Origin: Cavia porcellus
Lineage: Eukaryota > Chordata > Mammalia > Rodentia > Caviidae
Length of the DNA: 64,000 bases
Assembly (NCBI RefSeq): GCF_034190915.1
Contig: NW_026947501.1
Span: 496,001-560,000 of the forward strand
Reading direction: 5' to 3'
The position numbers and the translations under genes are program-made. Position 1 is the first letter of the stretch. Each line of letters opens with the position of its first letter. Below the pieces are notes generated by a model. It saw only the letters and a program-made list of their open reading frames with translations. It was not told the DNA's origin and searched no databases. Positions 10,411-23,435 of the stretch are shown here, one piece after another.

Positions 10411-13400
10411 TTAGGGTTAGGGTTAGGGTAAGGTTTAGGTTTAGGGTTAGGATTAGGGTTAGGGCTAGAGTTTGGGGTTAGGGTTAGTGTTAGGGTTAGC
10501 TTCAGGGTTAGGGTTAGGCTTCAGATTATGGTTAGGCTTCAGGTTACAATAAGGTTTAGGGTTAGGGATCGGATTATGGTTAGGGTTAGGGTTAGTGTTA
10601 GGGTTAGTGTTAGTTGATCGGTGTTATGGTAATTGTTAGTGTTATGTTTAGGGTTATGGTTAGGGTTAGGGTTATGTTTAGGGTTATGGTTAGGGTTAGT
10701 GTTAGGGTTAGGCTTAGGGTTATGGTTTAGGGATAGGGTTAGGGTTTGGGTTAGTGTTATGTTTAGGGTTAGGTTTTAGGGATAGGGTTAGTGTTAGGCT
10801 TATCATTAGGGTTAGGGATTAGGGTTAGTGTTAGGTTTAGGGTTAGTATTAGGGTTAGGGATTAGGCATAGTGTTAGGGTTAGGGTTAGTGTTAGTGTTA
10901 GGGTTAGGGTTAGGATTAGGCTTAAATTTAGGTTTAGGGATAGGGTTCATGCTTGGCCTAATGTAAGGTTTATTGTTTGGGTTAGGTTTAGGGTTAGGGT
11001 CAGGTGTAGGTTAGGGTTAGGATTAGGTGTTAGGTGTTAGGGATAGGGTCAGGGTTAGGCTTCAGATTGCCGATAGGGTTAGGGTTAGTATTCAGGTTGG
11101 GCTTAGGTTTAGGGTTAGGTTTATGGTTAGAGTTTAGCTTTATGTTTGGGGTTAGTGTTAGGGTTATGTTTAGGGTTAGAGTTAGGGTTAGCTTTAGGTT
11201 TAAAGTTTAGGTTTAGGGTTAGTGTTAGGGTTATGGTTAGGGTTAGGGTTAGAAGTTAGGGTTAGTGTTAGTGTTAGGGTTAACGTTACGGTTAGTGTTA
11301 TGGTTATGTTAGGGTTATGTTTAGGGGTTAGGTGTTAGTGATAGGGACAAGGTTAGGCTTCGGATTACGGTTAGGGTTCGGGTTACAGTTAGGGTTGGGT
11401 TAGGATTTGGGTTACTGTTAGGGGTTATATGTTAAGAATATGGTTAGGGTTATGTTTAGGGTTATGTTTAGGGTGAGAGTTAGAGTAAGGGTTATGTTTA
11501 GGGTTAGAGTTCGGATTAGGGTTCGGTTAGGGTTAGGGTTCGGGTTCGAGTTAAGTTTGGGTTAGGGTTACGTTTAGGGCTATGGGTTAAATGTAGATGT
11601 TAGGGTTCGTGTTAGGGTTTGGGTTAGGGTTAGAGTTTAGGTTTATGGTTAGTGTTAGTGTTATGGTTAGGTTTAGCCTTAGAGTTTAGGGTTAGGATTA
11701 GGGTTGGTTTTAGGGATAGTGTTAGGGTTATATTTAGGGATTAGGGTTAATGTTAGGCGTAGGGTCCAATAATGGGTTCACTTTAAGGTTAGGGTTAGAC
11801 AAGTTTAGGCTTGGGGTCAGGGTTAGAGTTAGGTTTATGGTAAGTTTTAGGGTTAGAGTGAGGGTTTGTATTAGATTTGGGGATAGGGTTAGGTTTAGGG
11901 TTAGTGTTAGGGTTAGGGTTAGGCTGAGCTTGCGTTAGGGTTAGGGTGAGGGTCATGGTTATGGTTAGGGTTGGTTTTAGTGTTAAGTTTAGGGTTAGGG
12001 TTAGGGTTTAGGATTAGGATTAGGGTTAGGGTTAGTGTTAGGTTTAGGTTTAGGGTTAGGATTAGTGTTTGGGCTAGAGGATAGCATTAGTGTTATGGTT
12101 AGGCTTAGCTTTAGGGTTAGTGTTATGCTTAGTTTTAGGGTTCGGGAAAGGGTTAGGGCTTAGCTCAATGTAAGGGTTATTGTTAGGGACAGGGTTATGG
12201 ATAGTGTTAGCCGTAGGATAGGGTTAGGTTTAGGGGTTAAGTGTTAACGATAGGGTCAGTGTTAGGCTTCGGATTACGGATAGGTTTAGGGTTACTTTTA
12301 GGTTTGGGGTAAGGTTTAGGGTTATTATTAGGTTTAGTGTTTGGGTTAGGGTTAGGTGTTAGGTGTTAAGAATATGGTTAGGGTTATGGTTATAGTTACG
12401 GTTAGGGTTTGGGTTATGTTTAGAGTTATGGTTAGCGTTAGTGTTACGGTCAGGGTTGGGGTTATGGATTAGGGATAGGGTTAGTGCTAGGGTTAGGGTT
12501 AGCGTTAGGCTTATTGTTAGGGGTTAGTGTTATGGTTAGGGTTAGGGTTATTGTAAGGGTTAAGGTTTGGTTTACAGATTAGGGTTAGTTTTGAGGATAG
12601 GATTACACTTAGGGTTAGGGATAGGGTAATTGTTAGGGTTATGGTTAGGGTTACGGTTAAGGTTACCGTTAGGGTTACAATTAGTGTTCGGTTTAGGTTT
12701 AAAGTTAGGGTCAGGGTTAGGGTTATGGATTAGGGATAGGACTAGTGCTAATGTTAGGGTTAGGGCTAGGGTTAGAATTAGGGGTTAGTGTCATGGTTAG
12801 GGTTAGGGTTATTGTAAGGTTTAAGCTTTGGGTTACAGATTAGTGTTAGTGTTCGGTTTAGGGTTAGACTTAATATTAGGGTTAGGGTTATTGTTATGGT
12901 TATGGTTATGGTTAGGGTTAGGGTTAAGGATACGGTTAGGGTTACAATTAGTGTTCGGGTTAGGGTTAGTGTTAGGGTTAGGGTAGCTATTAGGGTTAGG
13001 TTTAAGTTAGGGTTGGGGTAAGGGTTAGGGTTAGGGTTAGGATTAGTGTTAAGTTAAGGGTTAGTGTTAGGTTTAAGGTTAGGCTTTGTTTTAGGGTTAG
13101 GGATAGGGTTAGGGTTAGGTTTAGGGTTAAGGTTAGTGCTAGAATTTAGGGTTAGGGTTAAGGTTAGGGTTAGGGTTACAGTTAAGGTTAGGGTTAGGTT
13201 AAGGTTAGGTTGAGGGGCAGGTGTTAGGGATAGGGATAGCATTAGGCTTCGGATTACATTTAGGGTTCGGTTTACACTAAGGTTTAGGGTTAACTTTAGG
13301 GTTATTGTTAAGGTTACCATTAGGTTTAAGGTTAGTTTTTGTGTTAGAGTTAGGGGTTAGGCTTAAGGATATGGCTATGGTTATGTTTAGGTTTATGGTT

Positions 13401-14749
13401 AGGGTCAGGATTACATTTAGAGTTACGATTCGGGATAGTGTTTGGGTTAGTGTTAGGGATATGAAACAGGGATGTGGTTAGGGTTTGGGTTAGGGTTAGG
13501 TGTTAGGGATATTGTAAGGGTTAGACTTATTGTTAGGGTTAGGTATTAGTGTTAGGATTAGGTTTTTGGTTAGTGTTAGGGTTAGGGATTAGGCTTAGGG
13601 TTAAGGTTAGTTTTAGGGTTTTGGTTAACATTAGGGTTATGGTTAGGCTTAGTTTTAGGGTTAGGGATAGTGTTAGGGTTTGGCTTAATGTATGGCTTAG
13701 GGTTAGGGCAAGGGTTATGGTTACGGTTAGGTCTGGGTTAGAGTATAGGGTTAGGGTTAGTGTTAGGGTTATGTTTAATGTTAGGGTTGGGGTTAGAAGT
13801 TAGTGTTAGTGTTATGTTTAGGGGTAGGTTAGTGTTAGGTTTAGGAGTTAGGTGTTAGGTTAAAGTCAGGGTTTGGCTTCGGATTACGGATAGGTTTAAG
13901 GTTACTATTAGGTTTAGGGTAAAGTTTAGGGCTAGTGTTAGTGTTATCATTTGGGTTAGGTTTAGGGGTTAGGTGTTAAGGATATGGTTAGGGTTATGGT
14001 TAGATTTACAGTTAGGGTTAGGGTTAGGGTTAGAGTTTGGGTTAGGAATTAGGGATCGGGTTAATGTTAGGGTTAGGGGTTAGGTGTCAGTGATATGTTT
14101 AGGGTTAGGTATAGGGTTAGGTTTAGGGTTATGTTAGGGTTAGGGTTAGGTGTTAGTGGTTAGGTTTAGGGTTAGGGTTATGTCTAGATTTAGGCTTAGG
14201 GTTAGGGTTAGGGTTATGGTTAGGGTTAGGGTTAGAATTTAGCTTTAGGGTTATAGTTAGGTTTAGGGTTACGGTTAAGTTTAGGTTTTTATTAGGTTAG
14301 GGTTAGGGTTATGGTTAAGGTTACGGTTAGGGTTACGATTAGTGTTTGGGTTAGGGTTAGGGTAAAGTTTAGGCTAACCGTTAGGTTTAGGTTTAGGCTT
14401 ATGGTTAGAATTTACGGTTTGGGTTAAAGTTAGGGTTAGGTTTATGGTTTGGGTTAGGGATAGGGTTAGTTTTAGAGGTTAGCATTAGGGCTAGTGTTGG
14501 CTTAGGGTTAGGGCTTAAATGTTAGGGTTAGTGTTAGAGTTATTTTTAGGGTTACGGATAGGGTTATGGTTATGGTTATGGTTATGGTTACGGTTAATGT
14601 TATGTTTAAGGTTTAGTGTTAGAGATAGTGTTAAGATTAGAGTTAGGGTTAGTGTTAGGGTTAGGGTTAAGGTTGGTGTTTGGTTAGGTTTAGGGTTAAG
14701 GTTTCGGGGTTACAGTTTGGGTTACGGTTAGGGTTAGTGTTAGGGATTA

Positions 14750-15950
14750 TGGATAAGTTAGAGTTAGGGTTAGTGTTAAGGATTAGGGATAGGATTAGGG
14801 TTAGGTTTAGGTTTAGAGTTATGGTGAGTGTTAGGGCTAGAGGTTAGGGTTATGGTTAGGGTTAGGGTTAGGTTTAGGGTTAGGGTTAGGTTTAGGGTTA
14901 GGGTTAGGCTTAGTTTCAGGATTAGGGATAGGGTTATGGTTTTGCTTAATACAAGGGTTAGAGTTAGAGTTAGGGTTAGTGTTTGGGTTATGGTTAGTGG
15001 TCAGGTGTTAATGATATCGTTAGGGTTAGTGGTAGGTTAGGGTTAGATTTAGGGGTTAGGTATTAGGGATAGGGTCAGGGTTAGGCTTCGAATTACGTAT
15101 AGGTTTATGGTTATGATTAGGTTTATAGTAAGGTTTAGTGTTAGGGTTAGGGGTAGGGTTTGGGTTAGGGTCAGTGTTTAGGTGTTAACAATATGGTTAG
15201 GGTTATGTTTAGAGTTAAGGTAAGAGTTAGAGTTATGTTTACGGTTATGGTTAGGGTTAGTCTTAGGGTCAGGGTTAGCATTAGCAATTAGGGATAGGGT
15301 TAGGGTTAGGGTTTGGGTTCGTGTTAGGGGTTAGTGTTATGGTTAGGGTTAGGATTATTGTAAGAGTGAAGGTTAGGGTTACAGATTTTGGTTAGTGTTC
15401 AGGTTAAGGTTAGACATAAGGTTAGAGTTAGGGATTAGTGTTAGGGTTAGTGTTAGTGTTAGTGTTAGGCTCAGTATTAGGAATAGGGTTAGGGATGGTT
15501 TTTGGGTTAGGGTTAAGTTTATTGTTACTGTTAGGTTTATGGAAAGTTTTAGCATTTGGTTTGGGGTTAGGGATAGGGTTAGGGTTAGGGTTAGGTGTTA
15601 GTGTTAGTGTTAGGTTTAGGCTTAGGTTTAGGGTTAGGATTAGGGCTAGGGTTAGGGTTACAAGGTTGGTGTTAGAGTTAGAGTTAGCGTTAGGGTTAGG
15701 ATTAGCGTTTGGGTTATGTTTAGGGTTAGGTTTCGTGGCTAGGGTTTGTGTTACGGTTAGGGTTAGGGTTAGGGTTAGGGATAGGTTTAGGGATAGGTTT
15801 AGGGTTATGGTTAGTGTTAGGGTTAGCATTAGAGTTAGGGTAAGGGTTAGATTTAGAGTTTTAGGGTTAGTTATAGGCTTAGGATTATTGATAGGGCTAG
15901 TGTTAGAAGTTAGGGTTAGGGTTAGTGCTAGGTTTAGGGTTAGGGGTTAA
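14750..15950 (+). repeat. Higher-order repeat copy B (partner at 8700-9900)
   Basis: Collinear with 8700-9900 at an offset of 6.07-6.12 kb, as judged from shared non-canonical phrases. Divergence is visible at many positions, so the duplication is old. Boundaries are approximate. Confidence 0.8.
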
Positions 15951-18900
15951 GCGTTAGGGTTAGGGTTAGGGTTATTGTTAGGGTTATGGTTAGGGTTACT
16001 CTTAAGGTTACGACTGGGTTACAATTAGTTATTGGCTTAGGATTAGGCTAGCGATTAGGGTTAGATTTAGGGTTGGGTTGGGGTTAGGGTTAGGCTTAGG
16101 GTTAGGGGTTAGGTTTAGGGTTACGGTGAAGATTATCATTAGAGTTAGGGATATGGGTAAGGGTTAGTGTTAGATTTTGTGGTCAGGTTAGGGTTTGGGA
16201 TTGTGGTTAGGGTAAGTGTTACCTTTAGTGTTAGTGTTAGGGTTCAGGTTAGGCTTAGTTTTAGGGTTAGGGATAGGTTTAGGGTTAGGGTTAGTGTTAT
16301 GCTTAGGGTTAGGGTTAAAAGTTAGGTTTCACGGTAAGGTTAAGGTTAGGGTTAAGGTTAGGGTTACAGTTAAGGTTAGGGTTAGGTTAGGGTTAGGTTA
16401 GGGTTAGGTTTAGGGGATAGGTTTTGGTGATAGATATAGGGTTAGGCTTAGGATCACAGTTAGGGTCCGGTTTAAAATAAGGTTTAAGGTTAGGTTTAGG
16501 TTTATGGTTTGGGTTACGGTTAGATTTAAGGTTATTGTTTGGGTTAGGGTTAAGGGTTAGTTGTTAAGTATATGGTTATGGTCATGTTTAGTGTTATGGT
16601 TAGGGTTAGTGTTACGTTTAGGGTTAGGGTTAGTGTGAGTGTTAGGGTTAGGGATATGAATTAGAAATAGGGTTAAGGTTAGGGTTTGGGTTAGGTTTAG
16701 GAATTAGGGATATTGTTAAGGTTAGGCTTATCGTTAGGATTATGTATGAGGGTTAGGGTTAGAGTTAGGTTTTTGCTTAGTGCTGGGTTAGGGATTAGGC
16801 ATTAGATTATTGTTAGGTTTAGGGTTATATTTAGTGTTATGGTTAGGGTTAGGCTTAGGCTTCGTTTTAGGGTTAGGAATAGGGTTAGTGTTTGGCTTAA
16901 TGTAAGGTTTACGGTTAGGGTAAGTGTTAGGGTTTGCGTTAGGGTTAGGGTTAGAGTTAGAGTTTAGGGATAGGGTTAGTGTTAGGGTTATGTTTAGGGT
17001 TAGGGTTATGGTTACAAGTTAGTGTAAGGGTTATTGTTAGTGTTAGGGTTATGGTTAGGTGTAGGGGTAGGTTAGTGTTAGGTTTTGGAGTTAGGCATAA
17101 TGGATGGTCAGTGTTAGGCTTTGGATTATGGATAGGGTTAGTGTTACTATGAGGTTTAGGGTAAGATTTAAGGTTAGTGTTAGGGTTAGTGTTTGGGTTA
17201 GGGTTAGGGGCAAGGTGTTAAGGATATGGTTCGGGTTATGGTTAGGGTTATGGTTATGGTTAGGGTTATGTTTTGGCTTATGGTTAGGGTTAGTGTTAGG
17301 GTCAGTGTTGGGGTTAGGGATTAGGGATAGGGTTAGGGTTAGGGTTAGTTTTAGCGATTAGGGTTAGGGGTTAGGTGTTAGGAATAAGGTTAGGGTTAGG
17401 TTTAGTGTTAGGGTTAGGGTAGGGTTAGGGTTGGTTGTTAGTGGTTACGGTTAGGGTAAGGTCTGTGTTAGATTTATGGTTAGGTTGAGGGTTATGGTTA
17501 TGGTTAGGTTTACAGTAAGAGTTTAGCTTTAGTGTTAGGGTTACAGTTAGGTTTAGATTTAGGATTAGGGTTAGGGTAAGGGTTAGGATTAGGTTTGGTG
17601 GTTAGGGTTAGTGTTAGGGTTAGGATTAGGGTTAGGGTTAGTGTTAGGGTATGGGTTAGATTTAGAGCTTTAGGATTATGGATAGGATTAGGCTTAGGAT
17701 TAGGGATAGAATTAGTGTTAGAGGTTAGGGTTAGGTTTAGCGTTAGGGTTAGGATTAGGTTTTAGGGTTAGGGTTACGTTTAGGGTTAGGGTTAGGGTTA
17801 GGATTAGGATTAGCTTTAGGGTTAGGGTTAGAAGGTTAGCGTTAGAGTTAGGGTTAGGATTAGGGTTAGGGTTTGGCTTAAGTTTAGTGTTAGGGTTTCA
17901 TGGTTAGGGTTTGGGTTAAGGTTAGGGTTAGGTTTATGGATTAGGGATAGGGTTACAGGGAGTGTTAAGGTTAGGGTTAGGGATTAGGGTCAGTGTTAGG
18001 GTTAGGTTTAGTGTTAAGGTTAGTGCTTAGGTGTTAGGGATAAGGTTAGGGTTAGGGCTAGGTTTAGGGTAAGTGTAGGGTAAGGTTTGGGGTTTTGGGC
18101 TTAGGGTTAGCATTAGGGTTAGTGTTAGGTTTAGGGTCAGGATTAGCGTTAGGGTAAGGGTTAGGGTTAGATTTTAGCTTTAGACTAAGGTTTAGGGTTA
18201 CAGTAAGGGTTCGGCTTAGTTTTAGCGTTAGGGTAAGGGTTAGGATTAGGGTTAGAAGTTAGCCTTAGTGTTAGTGTTAGGGTTTGGGTTAGGGTTAGGT
18301 TTAGGGTAAGAAGTCGGGTTAGTGTTAGGGTTATGGTTAGGTTAGGTTTACAGTAAAGTATAGGGTTAGGTTAGGGGTAGGTTTAAGGGTTAGGTGTTAG
18401 GGATAGGTATAGTGTTAGGGTTCAGATTATTGTTAGGGTTTGGGTTACAATAAGGTTTAGGGTTTGTGTTAGGGGTATGCTAAGATTTTCGGTTAGTTTT
18501 AATGTTAGGGTTTGGTTAATGGTTAGAGTTTAGGTGTTAAGCATATCGTTAGGGTTATGTTTAGGTTTATGGTTAGGGTTAGGGTTACGTTTATAGTTAC
18601 GGTTTGGGTTTAGTGTTAGTGTTAGGGTTAGGGTTAGTGTTAGAAGTTTGGATTAGGGTTAGGGGTAGGGTTAGAGTAAGGGATAGGGTTACAGTTCAGG
18701 TTAGGATTAGGTCGAGTTATGTTTAGGGGCTAGCTGTTAGTGATAGGGATAGTGTTAGGCTTCCCATTATGGTTAGGGTTTGGTTTACAATAAGGTTTAG
18801 TGTTAGGTTTAGGGTTAGTGTTTGGGTTAGGGTTAGGGGTTAGGTGTTAAGGATGTGGTTAGGGTTTTGTTTAGAGTTATGGTTTGTGTTAGGATTACAT

Positions 18901-21900
18901 TTAGTTTTACGGTTAGGGTTAGTGTTAGGGTTAGGTTTAGGGATATGGATTAGGGATAGGGTTAGGTGTAGGGTTAGGGTTAGGTGTTCGTGATAGATTT
19001 AGGGTTAGGCTTATTGTTAGGGTTAGGGCTTAAGGTTAGTGTTAGGGTTAGGTTTAGGGTTAAGGTTAGTGGTTAGGTGTTAGGGATAAGGTTAGGTTTA
19101 GGGTTAGGGTTAGGGTAAGTGTACGGTTAGGTATTGGGGTTAGGGGTTAGGGTTAGCCTTAGGGTTAGTGTTAGGTTTAAGTTTAGTTAGGGTTAGGGTA
19201 AGGGTTAGTGTTAGAGTTTAGCTTTAGAGTTAGGGTTAGGGTTAGGGTTAGGGTAAGGTTTAGGTTTAGTTTTAGCATTAGGGTACGGTATAGGGTTAGG
19301 GTTATTGTTAGGTTTATGGTTAAGGTAAGGGTTAGGTTTATGGCTAGGGTTAGAAGTTAGGGTTAGTTTTAGGGTTAGGATTACAGTTACGGTTAGGGTT
19401 AGGTTAGGGGTAGGTTTAGGGGTTAGGTGTTAGGGAAAGTAATAGGGTTATTTTTGGAATTACGGTTACATTTCTGGTGACAGTAAGGTTTAGGGTTAGT
19501 GTTAGGTTTATGGTTAGGGTACGGTTAGGTTTAGGGTTAGGGTTAGGTGTTAGGTGTTAAGCATATGGTTAGGGTTATGCTTAGGTTTATGGTTAGGGTT
19601 AGTGTTTTGTTTAGTGTTATGGTTTGGTTTTAGTGTTAGCGTTAGTTAGGGTTATGGATTAGTAATAGGTTTAGGGTTAGAGTTAGGGTTAGGTGTTAGG
19701 GATAGGGTTAGGGTTAGGCTTATTGTTAGGGTTAGGGATTACGGTTAGGGTTAGTGTAGGTTTTGGGTTTGTGTCAGGTTTAGGGATTAGGCTTAGGGTT
19801 AGAGTTAGGTATAGGGTTAGGGGTAGGATTAGTGTTAGAGTTAGTATTAGGGTTAGGTTTAGGCTTAGTTTTAGCATTAGGGACAGGGTTCGGTTTTGGC
19901 TATTGTAAGGGTTAGGGTTAGTGTTAGGGTTAGAGTTTAGGGATAGGCATAATGTTAGGGTTACGTTTATGGTTAGGTTTAGAACTTAGTGTTAGGTTTA
20001 GTGTTAAGTTTAGAGTTATGGTTAGATTTAGGGGCAGTTTAGGGTTTAGGTGTTAGTGATAGGGTCAGGTTTAGGCTTCGCATTATGGATAGGGTTAGGG
20101 TTACTATTAGGTTTAAGGTAAGGTTTAGATTTGGGTTTAGGGTTAGTGTTTGGGTTAGAGTTATGTGTTAGGTGTTAAGGATAAGGTTAAGTTTTTGATC
20201 ATAGATACGGTTAGTGTTAGGCTTATGTTTAGGGTTACTGTTAGGGTTAGTGTTAGGGTCAGTGTTAGGGTTAGAGATTAGGGATAGGGTTAGGGTTATG
20301 GTTTGTGTTAGGGATAGGCTTAGCGTTTGGATTAGGGTTAGGGGTTAAGTGTTAGGGTTAGTCTTGTTGTATTGTTAGTGTTATGGTTAGTGTTAGGTTT
20401 ATGGTTAAGTTTACCGTTAGGGTTACGATTAGTGTTCGGGTTAGGTTTAGCATCAGGGTTAGGTTTAGGCTTGCGATTAGTGTTAGGTTTAGGGTTATGG
20501 TTGGCGTGAGGGTTAGGGTTAGGTGTTAGGTTTAGGTTTACTGTTAGGCTTATCGTTAGGGTTAGTGATTAGGGTTAGGTTTAGCTTTAGGGTTAGCATA
20601 AGTGTGAGTGGTCCGGTTAGTGTTAGGGATTGGTTTTAGTGTTACTGTTAGGTTTAGGGTTAGTGTTAGTGTTAGGGTTAGGGTTACTTTTAGGGTTAGC
20701 GATAGGGTTAGGGTTAGGGTTAGGGTTAGTGTTAGGGTTAGGATTAGGGTTAGGGTTAGGGTTAGGGTTAGGGTTACAAGTTAGTGCTAGGGTTATGGTT
20801 AGGGTGAGGGTGAGGGTTATGTTTAGGGATAGGTTTACAGTTAAGGTTAGGATTAGGTTAGGGTTAGGTTTAGGGGCTAGGTGTTAGCGATAGGGAAAGG
20901 CTTAGGCTTCGGAATGCAGGTAGGGTTCAGTTTACACTAAGGTTTAGGCTTAGCTTTAGGGTTATGATTAGGGTTACTTTTAGGTTTAGGGTTAGTGTTT
21001 GGGTTAGTGTTAGGGGATAGGTGTTAAGTATATGGTTAGGGTTACATTTAGGGTTACGGTTAAGGTTAGTGTGAGGTTTAGGGTTAGTGATATGAAATAG
21101 GGATATGGTTAGGGTTAGGTGTTAGGGATAGGGTTAGGATTAGGCTTATCATTAGTGTTAGGGATTAGGGGTTAGGGTTAGGTTTTTGGTTAGTTTTAGG
21201 GTTAGGGACTAGGCTTAAGGTTATGGTTATGTTTAAGGTTATGGTTAGGGTTAAGCTTAGTTTAAGGCTTAGGGATAGGGTTAGGATTTGGCTTAATATA
21301 AGGGTTAGTGTTTGGGTAGGTGTTAGGGTTAGGGTTAGGGTTAGAGCTTATGGTTAGGATTAGTTTAGGGTTATCTTTAGGGTTAGGTTTAGGGTTAGAA
21401 ATTAGTTTTATGGTTAGTGTAAGCGTTTAGGCTTATGGTTAGCGTTAGGGGTAAGTTAGTGCTAGGTTCAGGCGTTAGGTATTAGGGATAGGGTCAGAGT
21501 TATGCTTCAGATTACAGGTAGGGTTAAGGTTACTATTCGGTTTAGGGCAAGATTTAGGGTTAGTGTAAGGGTTAGGGTTTGGTTTAGCGTTAGTTGTTAG
21601 GTGTTAATGATATGGTTACTGTTATGGTTAGATTTACGGTTAGGGATAGTATTAGGTTTAGGCTTACGGTTATGGTTAATGTTAGGGTCAGGGTTGGGGT
21701 TAGGGATTAGGTTTAGGGTTAGGGTTAGGGTTAGGGATAAGCATTAGGGGTTAGCTGTTAGGGAAAAATTTAAGGTTAGGTTTATTGTTAGGGTTACAGT
21801 AGGATTTTGGTTATGTGTTAGAGATTATAGTTAGGGTTAGTGTTAGGGTTAGATTTCGGATTACAGTTAGGGTTGTGGTTAGGGTTATGGTTAGGGTTAT

Positions 21901-23190
21901 GGATAGGGTTATGGTTAGAGTTTAGCTTTAGGGTTAGGTTTAGGGTTAGGGTTAGGGTTATGGTAAGGTTTAGGTTTAGGATTACGGTTAGTATAAGGGT
22001 TAGGATTCGGGTTAGAAGTTAGCATTAGTGTTAGTGTTATTGTTAGGTTTAGGGTTAGGGTTAGTGTTAGGCTATGGGTTAGATTTAGAGCTTTAGGGTT
22101 AGGGCTAGGATTAGGCTTTGCATTAGGGATAGGGTTAGTGTTAGAGGTTAGGGTTAGGTTTAGTGTTATGGTTAGGGTTAAGGGTTAGGGTTAGGATTAT
22201 GTTTAGGGTTACTGTTAGAATGTTAGTATTAGAGTTAGTGTTAGGTTTAGATTAGGGTTAGGGCTTGGGTTAAGTTTAGTTTTAGGGTTTCGGGGTTAGG
22301 GTTTCGGTGAGGGTTAGGGTTAGGTTTAGGGATTAAGCATAGGGTTAGGGTTATGGATTAGGGTTGGTGTTAGGGTTAGGTTTAGGGTTAAGGTTAGGGG
22401 TTAGGTGTTAGGGATAAGGTTAGGGTTAGCGTTCGGGTTAGGGTAAGTGTAGGGTTAGATTTAGGGGTTAGGGCTTAGGGTTAGCCTTAGGGTTAGTGTT
22501 ATGTTTTGGGTTAGGTGTAGGGTTAGGGTTAGGGTAAGGATTAGGTTTAGAGTTTAGCTTTAAGGTTAGGGTTAGGGCTAGGGTTACGGTAAGTGTTAGG
22601 TTTAGTTTTAGCATTATGCTAAGGGTTAGGATTAGAGTTAGACGTTAGGATTAGTGCTAGGTTAGGGTTAAGGTTAGGGTTAGGTTTACGTTTGAGGTTA
22701 GGGTTAGGTTAGGGGTAGGTTTAAGTGTTAGGTGTTAGGGATAGGTTTATTGTTTGGATTACGGTTACATTTCTGGTTACAATAAGGTTTAGGGTTAGTG
22801 TTAGGGTTATGGTTAGAGTTAGAGTTAGCTTTAGAGTTGGGTTTGGGTTAGGGTTAGGGGTTGGGTGTTAAGCATATGCTTAGGATTATGTTTAGGTTTA
22901 TGGTTAGGGTTAGGGTTACCGTTAGGGTTATGGTTTGGGTGTAGTATTAGCGCTAATGTTAGGGTTATGGATTAGGGATAGGGTTAGGGTTAGAGTTAGG
23001 GTTCGGTGTTAGGGATAGGGTTAGGGTTAGGCTTGTCGTTAGGGTTGGGGATTAGGGTTAGGGTTAGGGATATTGTCACGGTTAGGGATTAGGCTTAGGG
23101 TTAGAGTTAGGTTTAGTGTCAGGGTTAGGATAGGGTTAAAGTTAGGGTTAGGGTTGGGTTTAGGCTTAGTTTTAGGGTTAGGAATAGGTT

Positions 23191-23196
23191 AGGGTT
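23191..23196 (+). repeat. Target-site duplication, left, of the solo LTR
   Basis: AGGGTT directly precedes the TG of the LTR and is repeated at 23672-23677. Six bases is the usual duplication length for class II (betaretrovirus/IAP-like) integrases. Because the target is itself a hexamer array, an identical six-mer alone is weaker proof than in unique DNA. Confidence 0.8.
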
Positions 23197-23310
23197 TGTC
23201 AGTGTCGCTCCCGGCCGGCAGGAAGAACACACGACAAAATCTGGCGGTGGCGAAGTATTCTATTTTATTTCTCTCCTCCTTCACAGTCTACCCCGGGACT
23301 CGTCCCAGCC

Positions 23311-23406
23311 GAAGCCTCTGTTGGTCCGATCCCCGCGGCTCCTTCCGTGCTTCGCTCCGAAGCCTCTACCGGTCCGCTCTCCGCGGCTCCTTCGGTGCTT
23401 CTCCCC
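23311..23406 (-). repeat. 48-bp tandem duplication within the solo LTR
   Basis: Two units of 48 bp (23311-23358 and 23359-23406) share GAAGCCTCT, the CCGCGGCTCCTTC core and GTGCTTC, with several differences. They lie between the TATA box and the polyadenylation signal, that is in the probable R region. Length variation by tandem duplication is common in IAP-type R regions. Confidence 0.85.
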
Positions 23407-23427
23407 TCCAGGGGTGGAGGTACTGGC

Positions 23428-23435
23428 TATATATA
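23428..23435 (-). promoter_or_regulatory. TATA box of the solo LTR
   Basis: TATATATA lies about 45-55 bases downstream (on the minus strand) of a CCAAT box at 23479-23483. It would drive leftward transcription. The AATAAA on the minus strand at 23274-23279 is the matching polyadenylation signal. Confidence 0.65.

Larger units (their letters stand above)
7067..23196 (+). repeat. Degenerate telomeric repeat block, 16 kb
   Basis: Continuous TTAGGG-type hexamers in a single orientation. Unit variants dominate, frequent one-base indels break the phase, and the + strand is strongly depleted of C. Recurring marker phrases (TTAGGCTTCGGATTACGG, TTAAGGATATGGTTAGGG, TTAGGCTCAGTATTAGG) show that the block grew by copying longer segments. 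No gene, promoter or RNA gene is seen. Val-Arg and Gly-Leu frames such as 15438-15950 are products of the hexamer. Confidence 0.95.

Noticed and set aside
15438..15950. A 170-codon Gly-Leu/Val-Arg frame and dozens of similar ones as protein genes
   Set aside because: The peptides follow the hexamer in each frame and change with every indel. No codon bias, signal or conserved motif is seen.
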